Positions 43,818 through 54,809 of a stretch of 64,000 bases of DNA are shown piece after piece (position 1 is the first letter of the stretch; each line of letters begins with the position of its first letter). This DNA comes from Pseudomonas fluorescens (GTDB lineage Bacteria > Pseudomonadota > Gammaproteobacteria > Pseudomonadales > Pseudomonadaceae). The position numbers and the translations under genes were made by a program. The notes beneath the pieces are model-generated. The model did not search any database. It was not told the origin of the DNA and saw only the letters and a list, made by a program, of their open reading frames with translations. Location of the stretch: positions 266,303-330,302 of the forward strand of contig NZ_MOBX01000015.1 in the NCBI RefSeq assembly GCF_003732425.1, read 5' to 3'.

Positions 43818-44620
43818 GCGCAATCCTTGTCCTGACGGTTTTCCCACCGGGTAAACAGATTCTTCAACAACCGCGCGGTGTCCTGCGGCCGCTCAAGCGG
43901 GAACATGTGGCCACCGGGCATGCTCAGCGCCTCGCCTTGGGCCAGACGCGAAACGAAACGGGTGTGATGGCGCATGACCACGCGGCTCTTGTGCCCGCGC
44001 ACCACCGCCAGCGGCACCTGCAATTGCCGGGTGCGGCCAGGGCTGGTGTGCGGCACGCCGCGATAGATGCTGATCTCGGTGGCCGGGTCGAAGCGCAGAC
44101 GCAGTTTGTCACCCACCTGGTGCAAACCGTGTTGCAGGTAAGCGTCGAAACACTCCGGATCGAAACCACGGAACAAGGTCTTGCCGGAAAAATAGCGGCG
44201 CGCACTGTCGAGATCGGCGAACTCTTCACGGCGGCCAAGGGTGCGCCCCGCCGGGGTCAGTCTGTCGATAAATCCAAAACGCTTGGCGGCGCGGATCACC
44301 CATTGATCGGTACGGGTCAGCACTGGCGAATCGAGCATCACTACGCCGCGATACAGCTCAGGACAACGCAGCGCCGCGTGCAAATGCAGGACGCCGCCGA
44401 AAGAATGGCCGACGCCCCACACCGGCTGATCCTGTTGCTGCAAATGGTGGATCAACTCGTCGACGAGGTTGTACCAATTGTCATCCGCCGGGAAACGCGG
44501 GTCATGGGCATGCTGCTCCAGATGCGCGACCCGGTACTCGGGCGCCAACGCCGCGAACAATTTGCCATAGGTGCCCGAAGGGAAACCGTTGGCGTGGGCG
44601 AAAAAGATCGGTTGCGACAT
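43814..44620 (-). CDS. Alpha/beta hydrolase
   Basis: A 268-residue hydrolase of a different subfamily from its downstream partner. The N-terminus reads MSQPIFFAHANGFPSGTYG, the elbow GVGHSFGG near 85 carries the Ser, and MPGGHMFPLE near 245 the His. The start at 44620 (MSQPIFF) fits the family; the longer frame adds unrelated residues. It is co-translated with the next hydrolase. Substrate unknown. Confidence 0.92.
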   Translation of the reverse strand: MSQPIFFAHANGFPSGTYGKLFAALAPEYRVAHLEQHAHDPRFPADDNWYNLVDELIHHLQQQDQPVWGVGHSFGGVLHLHAALRCPELYRGVVMLDSPVLTRTDQWVIRAAKRFGFIDRLTPAGRTLGRREEFADLDSARRYFSGKTLFRGFDPECFDAYLQHGLHQVGDKLRLRFDPATEISIYRGVPHTSPGRTRQLQVPLAVVRGHKSRVVMRHHTRFVSRLAQGEALSMPGGHMFPLERPQDTARLLKNLFTRWENRQDKDCA

Positions 44621-44740
44621 GCGGGCAAATCCATGGGCGGGAAACGTGGCGTTGATTGTCCGCAAGACCGCGTCTTACAGCAATGACCGTAACTGCCAGG
44701 AATGATGACAGTCAGGTCAAAGCTATGGGCAAATCGGTAA

Positions 44741-45184
44741 TCAACGCGCCGGCGGCTGCTCACCCAACGGCACAACCGCCATGGTCAACCGCGACACGCA
44801 ACTGGCCTTGCCCTCGTCGCTGGTCAAACGGATATCCCACACATGGGTGGTGCGACCGATATGAATCGGCTTGGCCACCGCCGTCACCCGGCCACTGCGC
44901 AAGCCGCGCAAATGGTTGGCGTTGATCTCAAGCCCCACGCAATAAAACTTGCTGGCATCGATGCACAGATAACTGGCCATCGAACCGACGGTTTCCGCCA
45001 GCACCACCGAGGCGCCGCCGTGCAGCAAACCGTAGGGCTGATGGGTACGATGGTCGATGACCATGCTCGCGGTCAGTGATTCTTCGTCGAACGCTTCGAA
45101 GCGGATGTCCAGCACTTCGCCGATGGTGTTCTTCTGGATTGCGTTCAACTGCTCGATGTCGGGAGTGGTACGCCACAAGCTCAT
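44741..45184 (-). CDS. Hotdog-fold thioesterase (PaaI/YdiI-like)
   Basis: A 147-residue acyl-CoA thioesterase. The conserved HQPYGLLHGGASVVLAETVGS segment (about 45-65) includes the catalytic Glu of the YdiI/EntH type, and the strand pair around GLEINANHLRG completes the fold. The ATG at 45184 has AAGGAAG 6 nt upstream. It corresponds by position to PA1618, next to the acyl-CoA ligase (PA1617), and may recycle CoA from the ligase products. Confidence 0.93.
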   Translation of the reverse strand: MSLWRTTPDIEQLNAIQKNTIGEVLDIRFEAFDEESLTASMVIDHRTHQPYGLLHGGASVVLAETVGSMASYLCIDASKFYCVGLEINANHLRGLRSGRVTAVAKPIHIGRTTHVWDIRLTSDEGKASCVSRLTMAVVPLGEQPPAR

Positions 45185-45215
45185 CGCAGACTTCCTTTGC
45201 TGTTTTAGTGGTCGC

Positions 45216-46871
45216 TCAATCCTGCCACAGCACCGCCTCGCTGCGCTCGCTCCATTCTTCGAAACGCGCGCCATAGGTGTCTTCGATGACGTTGCGCTTG
45301 ATCTTCAGGGTCGGCGTGAGGAAGCCGTTCTCGACTGCCCAACTGTCCTTGACCACCACCAGACGGCGCAGGCGTTCATGCTTGTCGAGTACGGCATTGA
45401 CCTCCTCCAGGAGTTTTTCCAGGCTCGAATGCAGGCTCGCCCGCCCCTCTTCCTGATTGACGCTCGACAACACACACAAACCCAACGGCGCACTCAACCC
45501 GTCCCCCACCACACACACCTGTTCAATCCGTGAATGCACCGCCAGACGATTTTCGATCGGTGCCGGGGCGACGTATTTGCCTTTGCTGGTCTTGAAAATC
45601 TCTTTGAGCCGGCCGGTCAGGCGCAGGCGCCCTTCTGCATCCTGCTCGCCCTTGTCGCCAGTGCGCAGAAAACCGTCCTCGGTCAACGTTTCGGCGGTTT
45701 TCTGCGGCTCCTTGAAGTAGCCGAGCATGTTCGCCTGACTGCGCACCTGCACCTCACCCGACTCATCGATACGCACTTCGACATCCGGGCACGGCTTGCC
45801 GATCCAGCCCTGTTTGTACTGCCCCGGCAAGCAGATGTGCGAGTAGCCGCAACTCTCGGTCATGCCGTAGACCTCCAGTACATCGAGACCGAGTTTCTGA
45901 TACCAGGCGAGCAAGGTCTGCGGCACCGGCGCGGCACCGGACAACGCCACGCGCAAGGCATCCAGCCCCAGGCCGGCCAGTACTTTGTGACCAACGCGCT
46001 TGCCAATGAATGGCAGCCCGAGAAGAAAATCCAGACGCTTCGCCGGGATCTTGCTGTACACGCCCATCTGGAATTTGGTCCAGATACGCGGCACGCCGAA
46101 CATCGCGGTCGGTCGCGCTCGCTGCAAGTCAGTGATAAAGGTCTCGAGGCTCTCGGCGAAGAACACCGTCTGCCCGGTGTAGATCGACGCCAGTTCCACG
46201 AACATGCGCTCGGCAACGTGACACAGCGGCAAGTACGACAGTAGCCGGTCGTTTTCGTTAAGCCCGAACAATTGCGTGCCGCGCGTGGTGGCGAAACCGA
46301 GATTGGCGAAACTGTGCATCACGCCTTTGGGCAACCCGGTGGTGCCGGAGGTGTAGATGATCGTCGCCAGTTGCTCGGCGGCCGGACGCGGATCGTCCTG
46401 AATCGGTGAGCTGCGCTGCAAGTCGGCCCAACTGAAATCGAAATCCCCGGTCGGGTGCAGTGGCAGGCTGATGGTCGGCAGATCTGCTGGAATGCCTTTG
46501 GACATGCCCGACCAGTCGTCGAGTTTGCCGATGAAGGCCAGCGCGCTTTCCGAGTGATTGAGGACTTGCGCAACGGAGTCGGCGGTGAGGTTGGGATACA
46601 ACGGAACGGAGACGTGCCCGGCCATCCATATCGCCAGGTCGGCGATGATCCAGTGCGCGCAGTTTTTCGAGATCAGGGCAATGTGGCTGCCCTGCGGCAA
46701 CTCCCGCGCACGCAACCAATGCGCGGCGCAACGGGCCTGATGGCCGACATCGGCCCAGGTCAGGGTCTCGACCTGCCCGCCACCGATGGGCTGCACCAGA
46801 AAGCGCTGGCGCGGATGCCGGGCCTCGCGTTCGTAAAACACGTCCAGCGGCAATCGGAAGGCAGCAGACAT
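45216..46871 (-). CDS. AMP-binding acyl-CoA ligase (long-chain fatty acid type)
   Basis: A 551-residue adenylating enzyme. The P-loop-like motif TIIYTSGTTGLPKGVMH is near residue 170-186, YGMTESCG near 335 and RTGDKGEQDAEGRLRLTGRLKE near 410. It would activate a fatty or aryl acid with ATP and join it to CoA. The start at 46871 (MSAAFRLPLD) has AGGAG 8 nt upstream. The thioesterase gene follows after 31 nt. Which acid is used is not clear from sequence; the PA1617-like position suggests medium or long chain. Confidence 0.92.
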   Translation of the reverse strand: MSAAFRLPLDVFYEREARHPRQRFLVQPIGGGQVETLTWADVGHQARCAAHWLRARELPQGSHIALISKNCAHWIIADLAIWMAGHVSVPLYPNLTADSVAQVLNHSESALAFIGKLDDWSGMSKGIPADLPTISLPLHPTGDFDFSWADLQRSSPIQDDPRPAAEQLATIIYTSGTTGLPKGVMHSFANLGFATTRGTQLFGLNENDRLLSYLPLCHVAERMFVELASIYTGQTVFFAESLETFITDLQRARPTAMFGVPRIWTKFQMGVYSKIPAKRLDFLLGLPFIGKRVGHKVLAGLGLDALRVALSGAAPVPQTLLAWYQKLGLDVLEVYGMTESCGYSHICLPGQYKQGWIGKPCPDVEVRIDESGEVQVRSQANMLGYFKEPQKTAETLTEDGFLRTGDKGEQDAEGRLRLTGRLKEIFKTSKGKYVAPAPIENRLAVHSRIEQVCVVGDGLSAPLGLCVLSSVNQEEGRASLHSSLEKLLEEVNAVLDKHERLRRLVVVKDSWAVENGFLTPTLKIKRNVIEDTYGARFEEWSERSEAVLWQD

Positions 46872-46955
46872 GCGACTCGCTCCTGTTTTTTGGGTCTGGA
46901 GCAAGCGTAGTCAACCAAGCAAGTGCTTGGTTGGATTTTTTACCAAAAGAAACGA

Positions 46956-47034
46956 GATCAAAAGATCGCAGCCTTCGGCAGCTCCTACATTGGAATGCAT
47001 TCCCCTGTAGGAGCTGCCGAAGGCTGCGATCTTT
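46956..47034. repeat. REP palindrome pair (family 1)
   Basis: GATCAAAAGATCGCAGCCTT and the inverse unit around a short centre. It lies between the acyl-CoA ligase start region and the sixA stop codon (47039). Confidence 0.9.
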
Positions 47035-47038
47035 GCTT

Positions 47039-47491
47039 TTAAGGGTGTTTAAGGCTGTTGAGGGTCATCGAGCCGATCAGCAACTCAGGGCTTTCCAGCT
47101 CAGCCAGGCCGGCGGTGCTGACCTTTTCCGGCGGATACCCGGCGCCATGCTGCAGATAGCTGAGCAAATTGCCCACCAACGGGTTGTGGCTGACCAGCAG
47201 CACATTGCTCACCGACACCAATTGATCGGTAACCTTGTCCGGATCCACCTCCGGCGTCAGCCATTCGACCGTGCGAATCTCCGGCTCGAAACCCAGCGCC
47301 TCACGGACAATCTGCGCAGTCTGTTGCGCGCGCAGATAAGGGCTGGCGTAGATCGCCGTCAGCGGCTGGCCGATCAATCGCGCGGCGCTGCTCAAGGCTT
47401 CTTGACGACCGTGATCGGTCAGCTCCCGTTCGGAGTCGGGGCATGAGCCGTAAGGCACGGCCTCACCGTGACGCAATACCCAGAGTTTCAT
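47039..47491 (-). CDS. sixA: Phosphohistidine phosphatase SixA
   Basis: SixA removes phosphate from histidine-containing phosphotransfer domains or PTS proteins. The 150-residue protein begins MKLWVLRHGEA, with the catalytic RHG His8, and keeps a second conserved His in LLVSHNPLVGNLL. It overlaps DUF4389 by 4 nt and is the last gene of the gpsA operon. Confidence 0.94.
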   Translation of the reverse strand: MKLWVLRHGEAVPYGSCPDSERELTDHGRQEALSSAARLIGQPLTAIYASPYLRAQQTAQIVREALGFEPEIRTVEWLTPEVDPDKVTDQLVSVSNVLLVSHNPLVGNLLSYLQHGAGYPPEKVSTAGLAELESPELLIGSMTLNSLKHP

Positions 47492-47835
47492 AGCTTGGGT
47501 TCCTCATCTCGAACCGGATGCGGCGCCGGGGCAACGGCGTGTGGCGCTTCACCTTCCGGGGCACGCGGCGTTGGCCAGTCGGCGAACGGCCAGGGTTTCT
47601 GGTCGCTGTGGAAACTGCCAAAGCGGCCGATTTGCGCCAGAAACTGGCTCAGGCTGTCGCCGAAGTTCATCAGGCTGGCGCTCGGGGCGCCATAGATCAA
47701 ACGATAGATCAGCTGCACCAGCACCACCGCGCCGAGGATGAACTGCGCCACTTGCCAGACCAGCACGTAGACGATCATCCACAACACCCGCAGAAGGATG
47801 GATTCGTACTTGGCTTCGGTTTTCGGATCGTTCAT
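47488..47835 (-). CDS. DUF4389 domain-containing membrane protein
   Basis: A 115-residue protein with one or two hydrophobic segments (about 10-40, LLRVLWMIVYVLVWQVAQFILG) followed by a hydrophilic, proline-rich tail (APEGEAPHAVAPAPHP). DUF4389 has no known function. It lies between gpsA (19 nt upstream) and sixA (4-nt overlap), an order typical of pseudomonads. Confidence 0.9.
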   Translation of the reverse strand: MNDPKTEAKYESILLRVLWMIVYVLVWQVAQFILGAVVLVQLIYRLIYGAPSASLMNFGDSLSQFLAQIGRFGSFHSDQKPWPFADWPTPRAPEGEAPHAVAPAPHPVRDEEPKL

Positions 47836-47854
47836 GACTTGCTCCGTGCTGATT

Positions 47855-48880
47855 TCAGTTGAAACCGCTGGTGGAAATAAAATCGACGTCGGTTTTCGGT
47901 TCGGCTCGCATCAGTAGACCAATCACCTGCTCCAGCGTGCGTCCTTCGAACAGGATCGCGTGCAGCCCGGCGACCAGCGGCATGTACACGCCGACCTCCT
48001 GGGACTTGGCCTTGAGCACCTTCAAGGTGTTGACCCCTTCAGCGACTTCACCGAGACGCGACACTGCTTCGTCGAGACTCAAGCCCTGACCCAGCGCAAA
48101 ACCGACTTGATAGTTGCGACTCTTCGGCGACGAACAGGTCACGATCAGATCGCCGACACCGGCCAGACCGAGGAAGGTCATCGGGTTGGCGCCCTGATTC
48201 ACGGCAAAGCGGGTCATCTCCGCCAATGCCCGGGTGATCAGCATGCTTTTGGTGTTCTCACCCATTTCCAGCGCCACCGCCATGCCAGCGATGATCGCGT
48301 AAACGTTTTTCAACGCCCCGCCCAGCTCGACGCCGAACCGGTCGGCGCTGGCGTAAACGCGGAAGGTGCGACCATGCAACGCAGCCTGCACGGCTTTACA
48401 CAGTTCTTCGTCTTCGCTGGCGACCACGGTGGCGGTCAGTGCGTGCTCGGCAATCTCGCGCGCCAGGTTCGGCCCGGACAACACGCCGATGCGCGCCTGC
48501 GGGGCGATCTCTTCGAGAATCTGGCTCATCAGTTTGAAGGTTTGGGCTTCGATGCCTTTGGTCAGACTAACCAGCATCTTGCCGCTCAACCGCTCGGCGT
48601 GGGGAGCGAGTACGGTGCGCAACGCGCTGGACGGCAGCGCGACAAAGCACAAATCGCAGGCGTCGAGGGTTTCTTGCAGGTCAGTGACGGCAGTCACCCC
48701 CGGCAGAATCTTGATGCCTTTGAGGTAACGCGGGTTTTCGCGATTGACCCGGATGGCCTCGGCCTGCTCGGGGTCACGCATCCACTGCCGGACTTGATGG
48801 CCGTTCTCGGCCAAAAGATTGGCCACGGCGGTACCAAAACTTCCGCCTCCCAGGACCGCAATCGGGCGCTGTTCAGTCAT
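47855..48880 (-). CDS. gpsA: Glycerol-3-phosphate dehydrogenase [NAD(P)+]
   Basis: GpsA reduces dihydroxyacetone phosphate to sn-glycerol-3-phosphate, the backbone for phospholipids. The 341-residue protein shows the nucleotide-binding motif VLGGGSFGTAVANLLAENG near the start and the catalytic Lys in LGGALKNVYAI near residue 190. The start at 48880 (MTEQRPIAVLG) is preferred over a TTG-started extension. It heads the gpsA-DUF4389-sixA operon, divergent from the TonB receptor operon. Confidence 0.97.
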   Translation of the reverse strand: MTEQRPIAVLGGGSFGTAVANLLAENGHQVRQWMRDPEQAEAIRVNRENPRYLKGIKILPGVTAVTDLQETLDACDLCFVALPSSALRTVLAPHAERLSGKMLVSLTKGIEAQTFKLMSQILEEIAPQARIGVLSGPNLAREIAEHALTATVVASEDEELCKAVQAALHGRTFRVYASADRFGVELGGALKNVYAIIAGMAVALEMGENTKSMLITRALAEMTRFAVNQGANPMTFLGLAGVGDLIVTCSSPKSRNYQVGFALGQGLSLDEAVSRLGEVAEGVNTLKVLKAKSQEVGVYMPLVAGLHAILFEGRTLEQVIGLLMRAEPKTDVDFISTSGFN

Positions 48881-49076
48881 ATGCAATCCGTTAATCCATA
48901 CCAGTGGCGATGCCGGCATTATACGGGGCGACCCGGTCGCGGCCAGCCCCTGCGTCAATTACCGACACTTGTAGGAAGAAGACCAATAAAACCTAGGAAA
49001 ATGCCTGCAACGTGACTGGAAAAGTCGCTGCCCTCGGTTAACATGCGCGCCAATTCTTCGCTATCAAGGTTGTGTC

Positions 49077-51200
49077 GTGTCTTTTGGCTCTGCGTCCCCG
49101 CGTTCGTCCGTCTTACTGGCGCTGCTATTCAGCCCGGTATTGATGGCGGACGACCTGTTCATGGACAACGAAGCACTGCCCCAGGTGCTGACCGCCACGC
49201 GCCTGAAACAGACGCCCGCGGAAGTGCCGGGGAGCATGACCGTACTCGACAGCGAATTGATCAACGCCAGCGGTGCCCGCGACATCAGTGAACTGCTGCG
49301 ACTGGTGCCGGGGATGATGGTCGGCAACATCAGCGGCAATCAGGCGGCGGTCAATTACCACGGCACCAACGCCAGCGAAGCACGGCGCATGCAGGTGCTG
49401 ATCGATGGCCGCTCGGTGTACCGCGCCGGTTTGTCCACGGTGGACTGGAGCGATATTCCGGTGGCCATGGAAGACATCGAGCGCATCGAAGTGTTTCGCG
49501 GCCCGAACACCGTCAGTTACGGCGCCAACGCGCTGATGGCGGTGGTCAACATCATTACCCGTCACCCGGCGGACAGCCACGGCACACGGCTGAAGTACAC
49601 CCGTGGTCAGCGCGGCATCAATGACTTTTACGCCAGCCAGGGCACCGGCTGGAATGGCGGTGATTTGCGCTTGTCATTGTCCGGGCAGGAGGACGACGGC
49701 TTCGACAGTGATCGCAGCGGCGCCGATTACCGTGACAGTCGGCGCTTGAACCGTTTCAGTCTTGCGGTCAGCCACACCCTCAGCGACAACCAGAGCCTCG
49801 ACTGGCAGGTCAATGCGAAGGACGGAACAAACCAGCGACCGTACACTTACCGTCCGGTCTTCTCCGGGATTACCGCCGCCGGGAACAATTCCGACGTGGT
49901 CGCCAAGGACTACGCCGGTTCGGTGCGCTGGAACCTCGACATCAACCCCGAACACAGCCTCTATATACAAGGTTCGGCGCAACACTGGGATCGCCAGCAA
50001 ACCTGGCGCGCCTGTGATGCCGAGGTGTCGTTCAGCCCTGAGCTGACACAGCTGTGGCAACTCAACCCGAATTACACCGAACGCCTGGCGCGCAACATTA
50101 CGCAGTTCACCGGCCCTGGCGCTGCGCCCGGCACGCCGCAGGAAATGGCCCTGGCCAATCAGGTACTCGAGCAATGGCGCAACGGTGCCAGCCGAACCCT
50201 GTGCGGCGACATTGATCAGAGCGCGCGGGAATCGCGCTACGACCTCGAACTGCAGGACACCCTCAGCCTGTCCGACAGCCTGCGTCTGGTCAGCGGCATG
50301 AACTATCGTTACGACCGCGCCGACTCCGAGACCTACTTCAACGGCACACTGGACGACACCACGTGGCGCGCGTTCGGCCAACTGGAATGGCGCGCCACGG
50401 AGCACTGGCTGTTGCAGGGCGGCGCGATGTTTGAAGACACGCAACTGATCGGCAGCTCGCTGACCCCGCGATTCGCCGTCAATTACCTGATCAACCCGCG
50501 CCACGGCCTGCGCGCGGTGTACTCGGAGGCCATCCGCTCGCCGGACATGTTCGAGAACAACGTCAACTGGAGCTATCAGGTCAGCAACCTGCGGCCTTCG
50601 GCGTACGGCCAGTCGTCGGCGCGTTACTTCGTCAAGACGCGCGGCCCGGGCGATCTCGATCAGGAGCACATGCGCTCGCGGGAACTGGGCTACAACGGCT
50701 ATTTCGCCGAGCTGGGTCTGGCCCTCGATGTGAAGCTGTTCTACGACGAGATCACCGGAATGATCAGTGAGCCGTTGCGCAACAATCAATACATCGCCAG
50801 CAACGCCAACAGCTCGCGGTTTCGCGGCACCGAAACCCAGCTCGACTGGCGTGTGAGCCTGGCCGACCGTTTGCGTTTTACCTACGCCTTCGTCGATGCC
50901 GAAGCGAGCAATCCGCTGGACCAGCAATTCACCTCGCGCAACAGCGGGTCGGCCGGCTGGTTGCGCGATTGGGGCCATGGCTGGAACAGCGCCCTCTTCT
51001 ATTACGGCGACAACGCGCTCAACGGCTACCGTTTCGAACGGGTCGATACGCGTATCGCCAAACGCATCCCGCTGGGCAAAGCCCAGCTGCAACTGGCCGG
51101 TGTGCTGCAACAGCGCCTCGACCATGAGCCGACTACCTTCGTCGACAACCATTACGACGAGCGTCGGGTGATGTATTTCAGCGCCGAGCTGGAGTTCTAG
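49077..51200 (+). CDS. TonB-dependent outer-membrane receptor
   Basis: A 707-residue receptor. The signal peptide ends near SPVLMAD (about residue 24). The plug domain covers about 35-150 (QVLTATRLKQTPAEVPGSM and ELLRLVPGMMVGNISGNQ), and the rest is a beta-barrel ending in Phe (VMYFSAELEF). The GTG start matches a short stem of basic residues before the hydrophobic core. No Fur box or cobalamin riboswitch is visible upstream, so iron control is not supported. The stop codon is one base before the start of the substrate-binding protein gene, so the operon is tight. The ligand is unknown. Confidence 0.92.
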   Translation: MSFGSASPRSSVLLALLFSPVLMADDLFMDNEALPQVLTATRLKQTPAEVPGSMTVLDSELINASGARDISELLRLVPGMMVGNISGNQAAVNYHGTNASEARRMQVLIDGRSVYRAGLSTVDWSDIPVAMEDIERIEVFRGPNTVSYGANALMAVVNIITRHPADSHGTRLKYTRGQRGINDFYASQGTGWNGGDLRLSLSGQEDDGFDSDRSGADYRDSRRLNRFSLAVSHTLSDNQSLDWQVNAKDGTNQRPYTYRPVFSGITAAGNNSDVVAKDYAGSVRWNLDINPEHSLYIQGSAQHWDRQQTWRACDAEVSFSPELTQLWQLNPNYTERLARNITQFTGPGAAPGTPQEMALANQVLEQWRNGASRTLCGDIDQSARESRYDLELQDTLSLSDSLRLVSGMNYRYDRADSETYFNGTLDDTTWRAFGQLEWRATEHWLLQGGAMFEDTQLIGSSLTPRFAVNYLINPRHGLRAVYSEAIRSPDMFENNVNWSYQVSNLRPSAYGQSSARYFVKTRGPGDLDQEHMRSRELGYNGYFAELGLALDVKLFYDEITGMISEPLRNNQYIASNANSSRFRGTETQLDWRVSLADRLRFTYAFVDAEASNPLDQQFTSRNSGSAGWLRDWGHGWNSALFYYGDNALNGYRFERVDTRIAKRIPLGKAQLQLAGVLQQRLDHEPTTFVDNHYDERRVMYFSAELEF

Positions 51201-51201
51201 G

Positions 51202-52130
51202 ATGCGCTACGGGCCGTCACGGAAGCTGCCAACCCTTGGCCATTGGCTGGCCGGGGTTTGCCTGTTTCTGACCGCATGGCTGCACGGCGTGGCGGTGCAG
51301 GCCGCCGATATTCTGTTGACCGGCGCCGAGGAAAGTCCCGGCGTGCAGGCATTCGTCCAGGCACTCAGCGAATTGCGCCCGACCGACAATGTGCGTTTCC
51401 AGCCGCTGGCCAGTCTGCCGGCACCGGGAAAACTGCCGGCCAGTCTGCGGCTGATCCTGCTCGATCTACCGAGCCTCGACTGGCGCCTGCAAGAACCTCA
51501 CGGCCCGGCCACGCTGGTGTTGCGCATCAGTCGGCTGCAAGCCCGTCAACGCCTGGGCAGCGCGCAACCGGCGCACCTGAGTCTGCTATGGAGTGATCCA
51601 CCGCTGAGCCGCCAGTTGCAGCTGATCCGGCGCATTCTGCCCCAGGCGCGGCGGATCGGCGTGCTCTTCGATGAGCACAGCGAATTCCTCCTCAAAGAAC
51701 TGAACCTCGCCGCCGCGCCGCTGAACCTGCAAATCGTCAGTCAGCCCTGGGACAACATCCACGACAGCCGCCCCCTGCAAACCGTGCTGAAAAACAGCGA
51801 CGTGTTACTCGGCCTCGACGACCCCGACTTGTACAACCCGAAAACCGCGAAAAACCTGCTGCTCAGCAGCTATTCACGGCAAATGGCGCTGGTCGGTCCC
51901 AACGTGGCGTTCGTCCGCGCCGGCAGTCTCGCCAGCAGCTACAGCGATCAGAACGACTGGCTGGCCGTGCTCGATCATTTGCTCGACCAACCGCCGGCCA
52001 CTTGGCCACGAACGCTCTATCCCGCACGTTTTAAAGTCTCAAGTAATGCGCAGGTCGCTCGTTCACTGGGTATCGAACCGCTGAATGACGCGTCTGTTGC
52101 CAGTGCGCTGGCTGAAGGAGAACGCCACCC

Positions 52131-52134
<4 letters not shown>
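51202..52134 (+). CDS. ABC-type substrate-binding-like periplasmic protein
   Basis: A 310-residue exported protein. Its signal peptide lies within about residues 12-35 (WLAGVCLFLTAWLHG to VQAAD). The mature part looks like the two-lobed ABC substrate-binding family (TrpX-like): RRILPQARRIGVLFDEHSE near 150 and a hinge around DVLLGLDDPDLYNPKTA. No ABC permease or ATPase is adjacent. It follows the TonB receptor and overlaps the hybrid kinase by 4 nt. It more likely hands a ligand signal to the kinase than feeds a transporter (inference). Confidence 0.87.
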
Positions 52135-54035
<1,901 letters not shown>

Positions 54036-54133
54036 TGACGGTTTTTCGACCATCTGCGACTGGCGTGAAAAGCGAAAGTGCGGCAGTCTTAGGCACCCGA
54101 ACAAGCCTCAAAAGGGGCTTGAATAAAAATTTC

Positions 54134-54151
54134 AGTGCACAAGTGTACATT
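54134..54151. promoter_or_regulatory. Possible DesT/FabR-type operator upstream of fabA
   Basis: AGTGCACAAGTGTACATT is an imperfect palindrome (TGCACA AG TGTACA), 132 nt before fabA. FabR/DesT TetR-family repressors of unsaturated fatty acid synthesis bind short palindromes of similar form upstream of fabA/fabB. The match is from memory of the general form, not an alignment. Confidence 0.35.
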
Positions 54152-54282
54152 CATGTCCTTGGTGCTGTGACTTTCACCACAACGCAATAGTCTATGAGTA
54201 GGCTGCCGGTTCGAGGCATGAACGCTTCGAACGGTCGGGAAGATTTGGCCCACCTGCCGCATGGGATTATTGAGGAGCTCGC

Positions 54283-54798
54283 ATGACCAAACAAAACGCC
54301 TTTACTCGGGAAGATCTGCTGCGCTGCAGTCGCGGTGAGCTGTTCGGCCCAGGTAACGCGCAACTGCCCGCCCCGAACATGCTGATGGTCGATCGCATCA
54401 CCCTGATCAGTGAAGAAGGCGGCAAGTACGGCAAAGGTGAATTGGTCGCCGAGCTGGATATCAACCCTGACCTGTGGTTCTTCGCTTGCCACTTCGAAGG
54501 CGATCCGGTGATGCCGGGCTGCCTGGGTCTGGATGCCATGTGGCAACTGGTCGGCTTCTTCCTGGGCTGGCAAGGCCTGCCGGGCCGCGGCCGTGCGCTG
54601 GGTTCGGGCGAAGTGAAATTCTTCGGCCAGGTCCTGCCGACCGCCAAGAAAGTCACCTACAACATTCATATCAAACGCGTCCTCAAGGGCAAGCTGAACC
54701 TGGCCATCGCCGATGGTTCGGTGACTGTCGACGGTCGCGAAATCTACACCGCCGAAGGCCTTCGCGTCGGCGTGTTCACCTCCACTGACAACTTCTAA
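54283..54798 (+). CDS. fabA: 3-hydroxydecanoyl-ACP dehydratase/isomerase
   Basis: FabA dehydrates 3-hydroxydecanoyl-ACP and isomerises the product to cis-3-decenoyl-ACP, the entry into unsaturated fatty acids. The 171-residue length is exact. Catalytic His70 (FFACHFEGDPVMPG) and the following Asp84 in GCLGLDAMWQ are present. GAGGAG lies about 7 nt upstream of the ATG. fabB starts 11 nt after its stop. Confidence 0.98.
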   Translation: MTKQNAFTREDLLRCSRGELFGPGNAQLPAPNMLMVDRITLISEEGGKYGKGELVAELDINPDLWFFACHFEGDPVMPGCLGLDAMWQLVGFFLGWQGLPGRGRALGSGEVKFFGQVLPTAKKVTYNIHIKRVLKGKLNLAIADGSVTVDGREIYTAEGLRVGVFTSTDNF

Positions 54799-54809
54799 GG
54801 GTTATTCGC

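Noticed and set aside
48881..49076. Fur box or cobalamin riboswitch before the TonB receptor
   Set aside because: No GATAATGATAATC-like hexamer array and no B12-box sequence is visible in the gap.
49674..51152. 492-codon reverse frame inside the TonB receptor
   Set aside because: Shadow of a receptor gene; no homology pattern visible.
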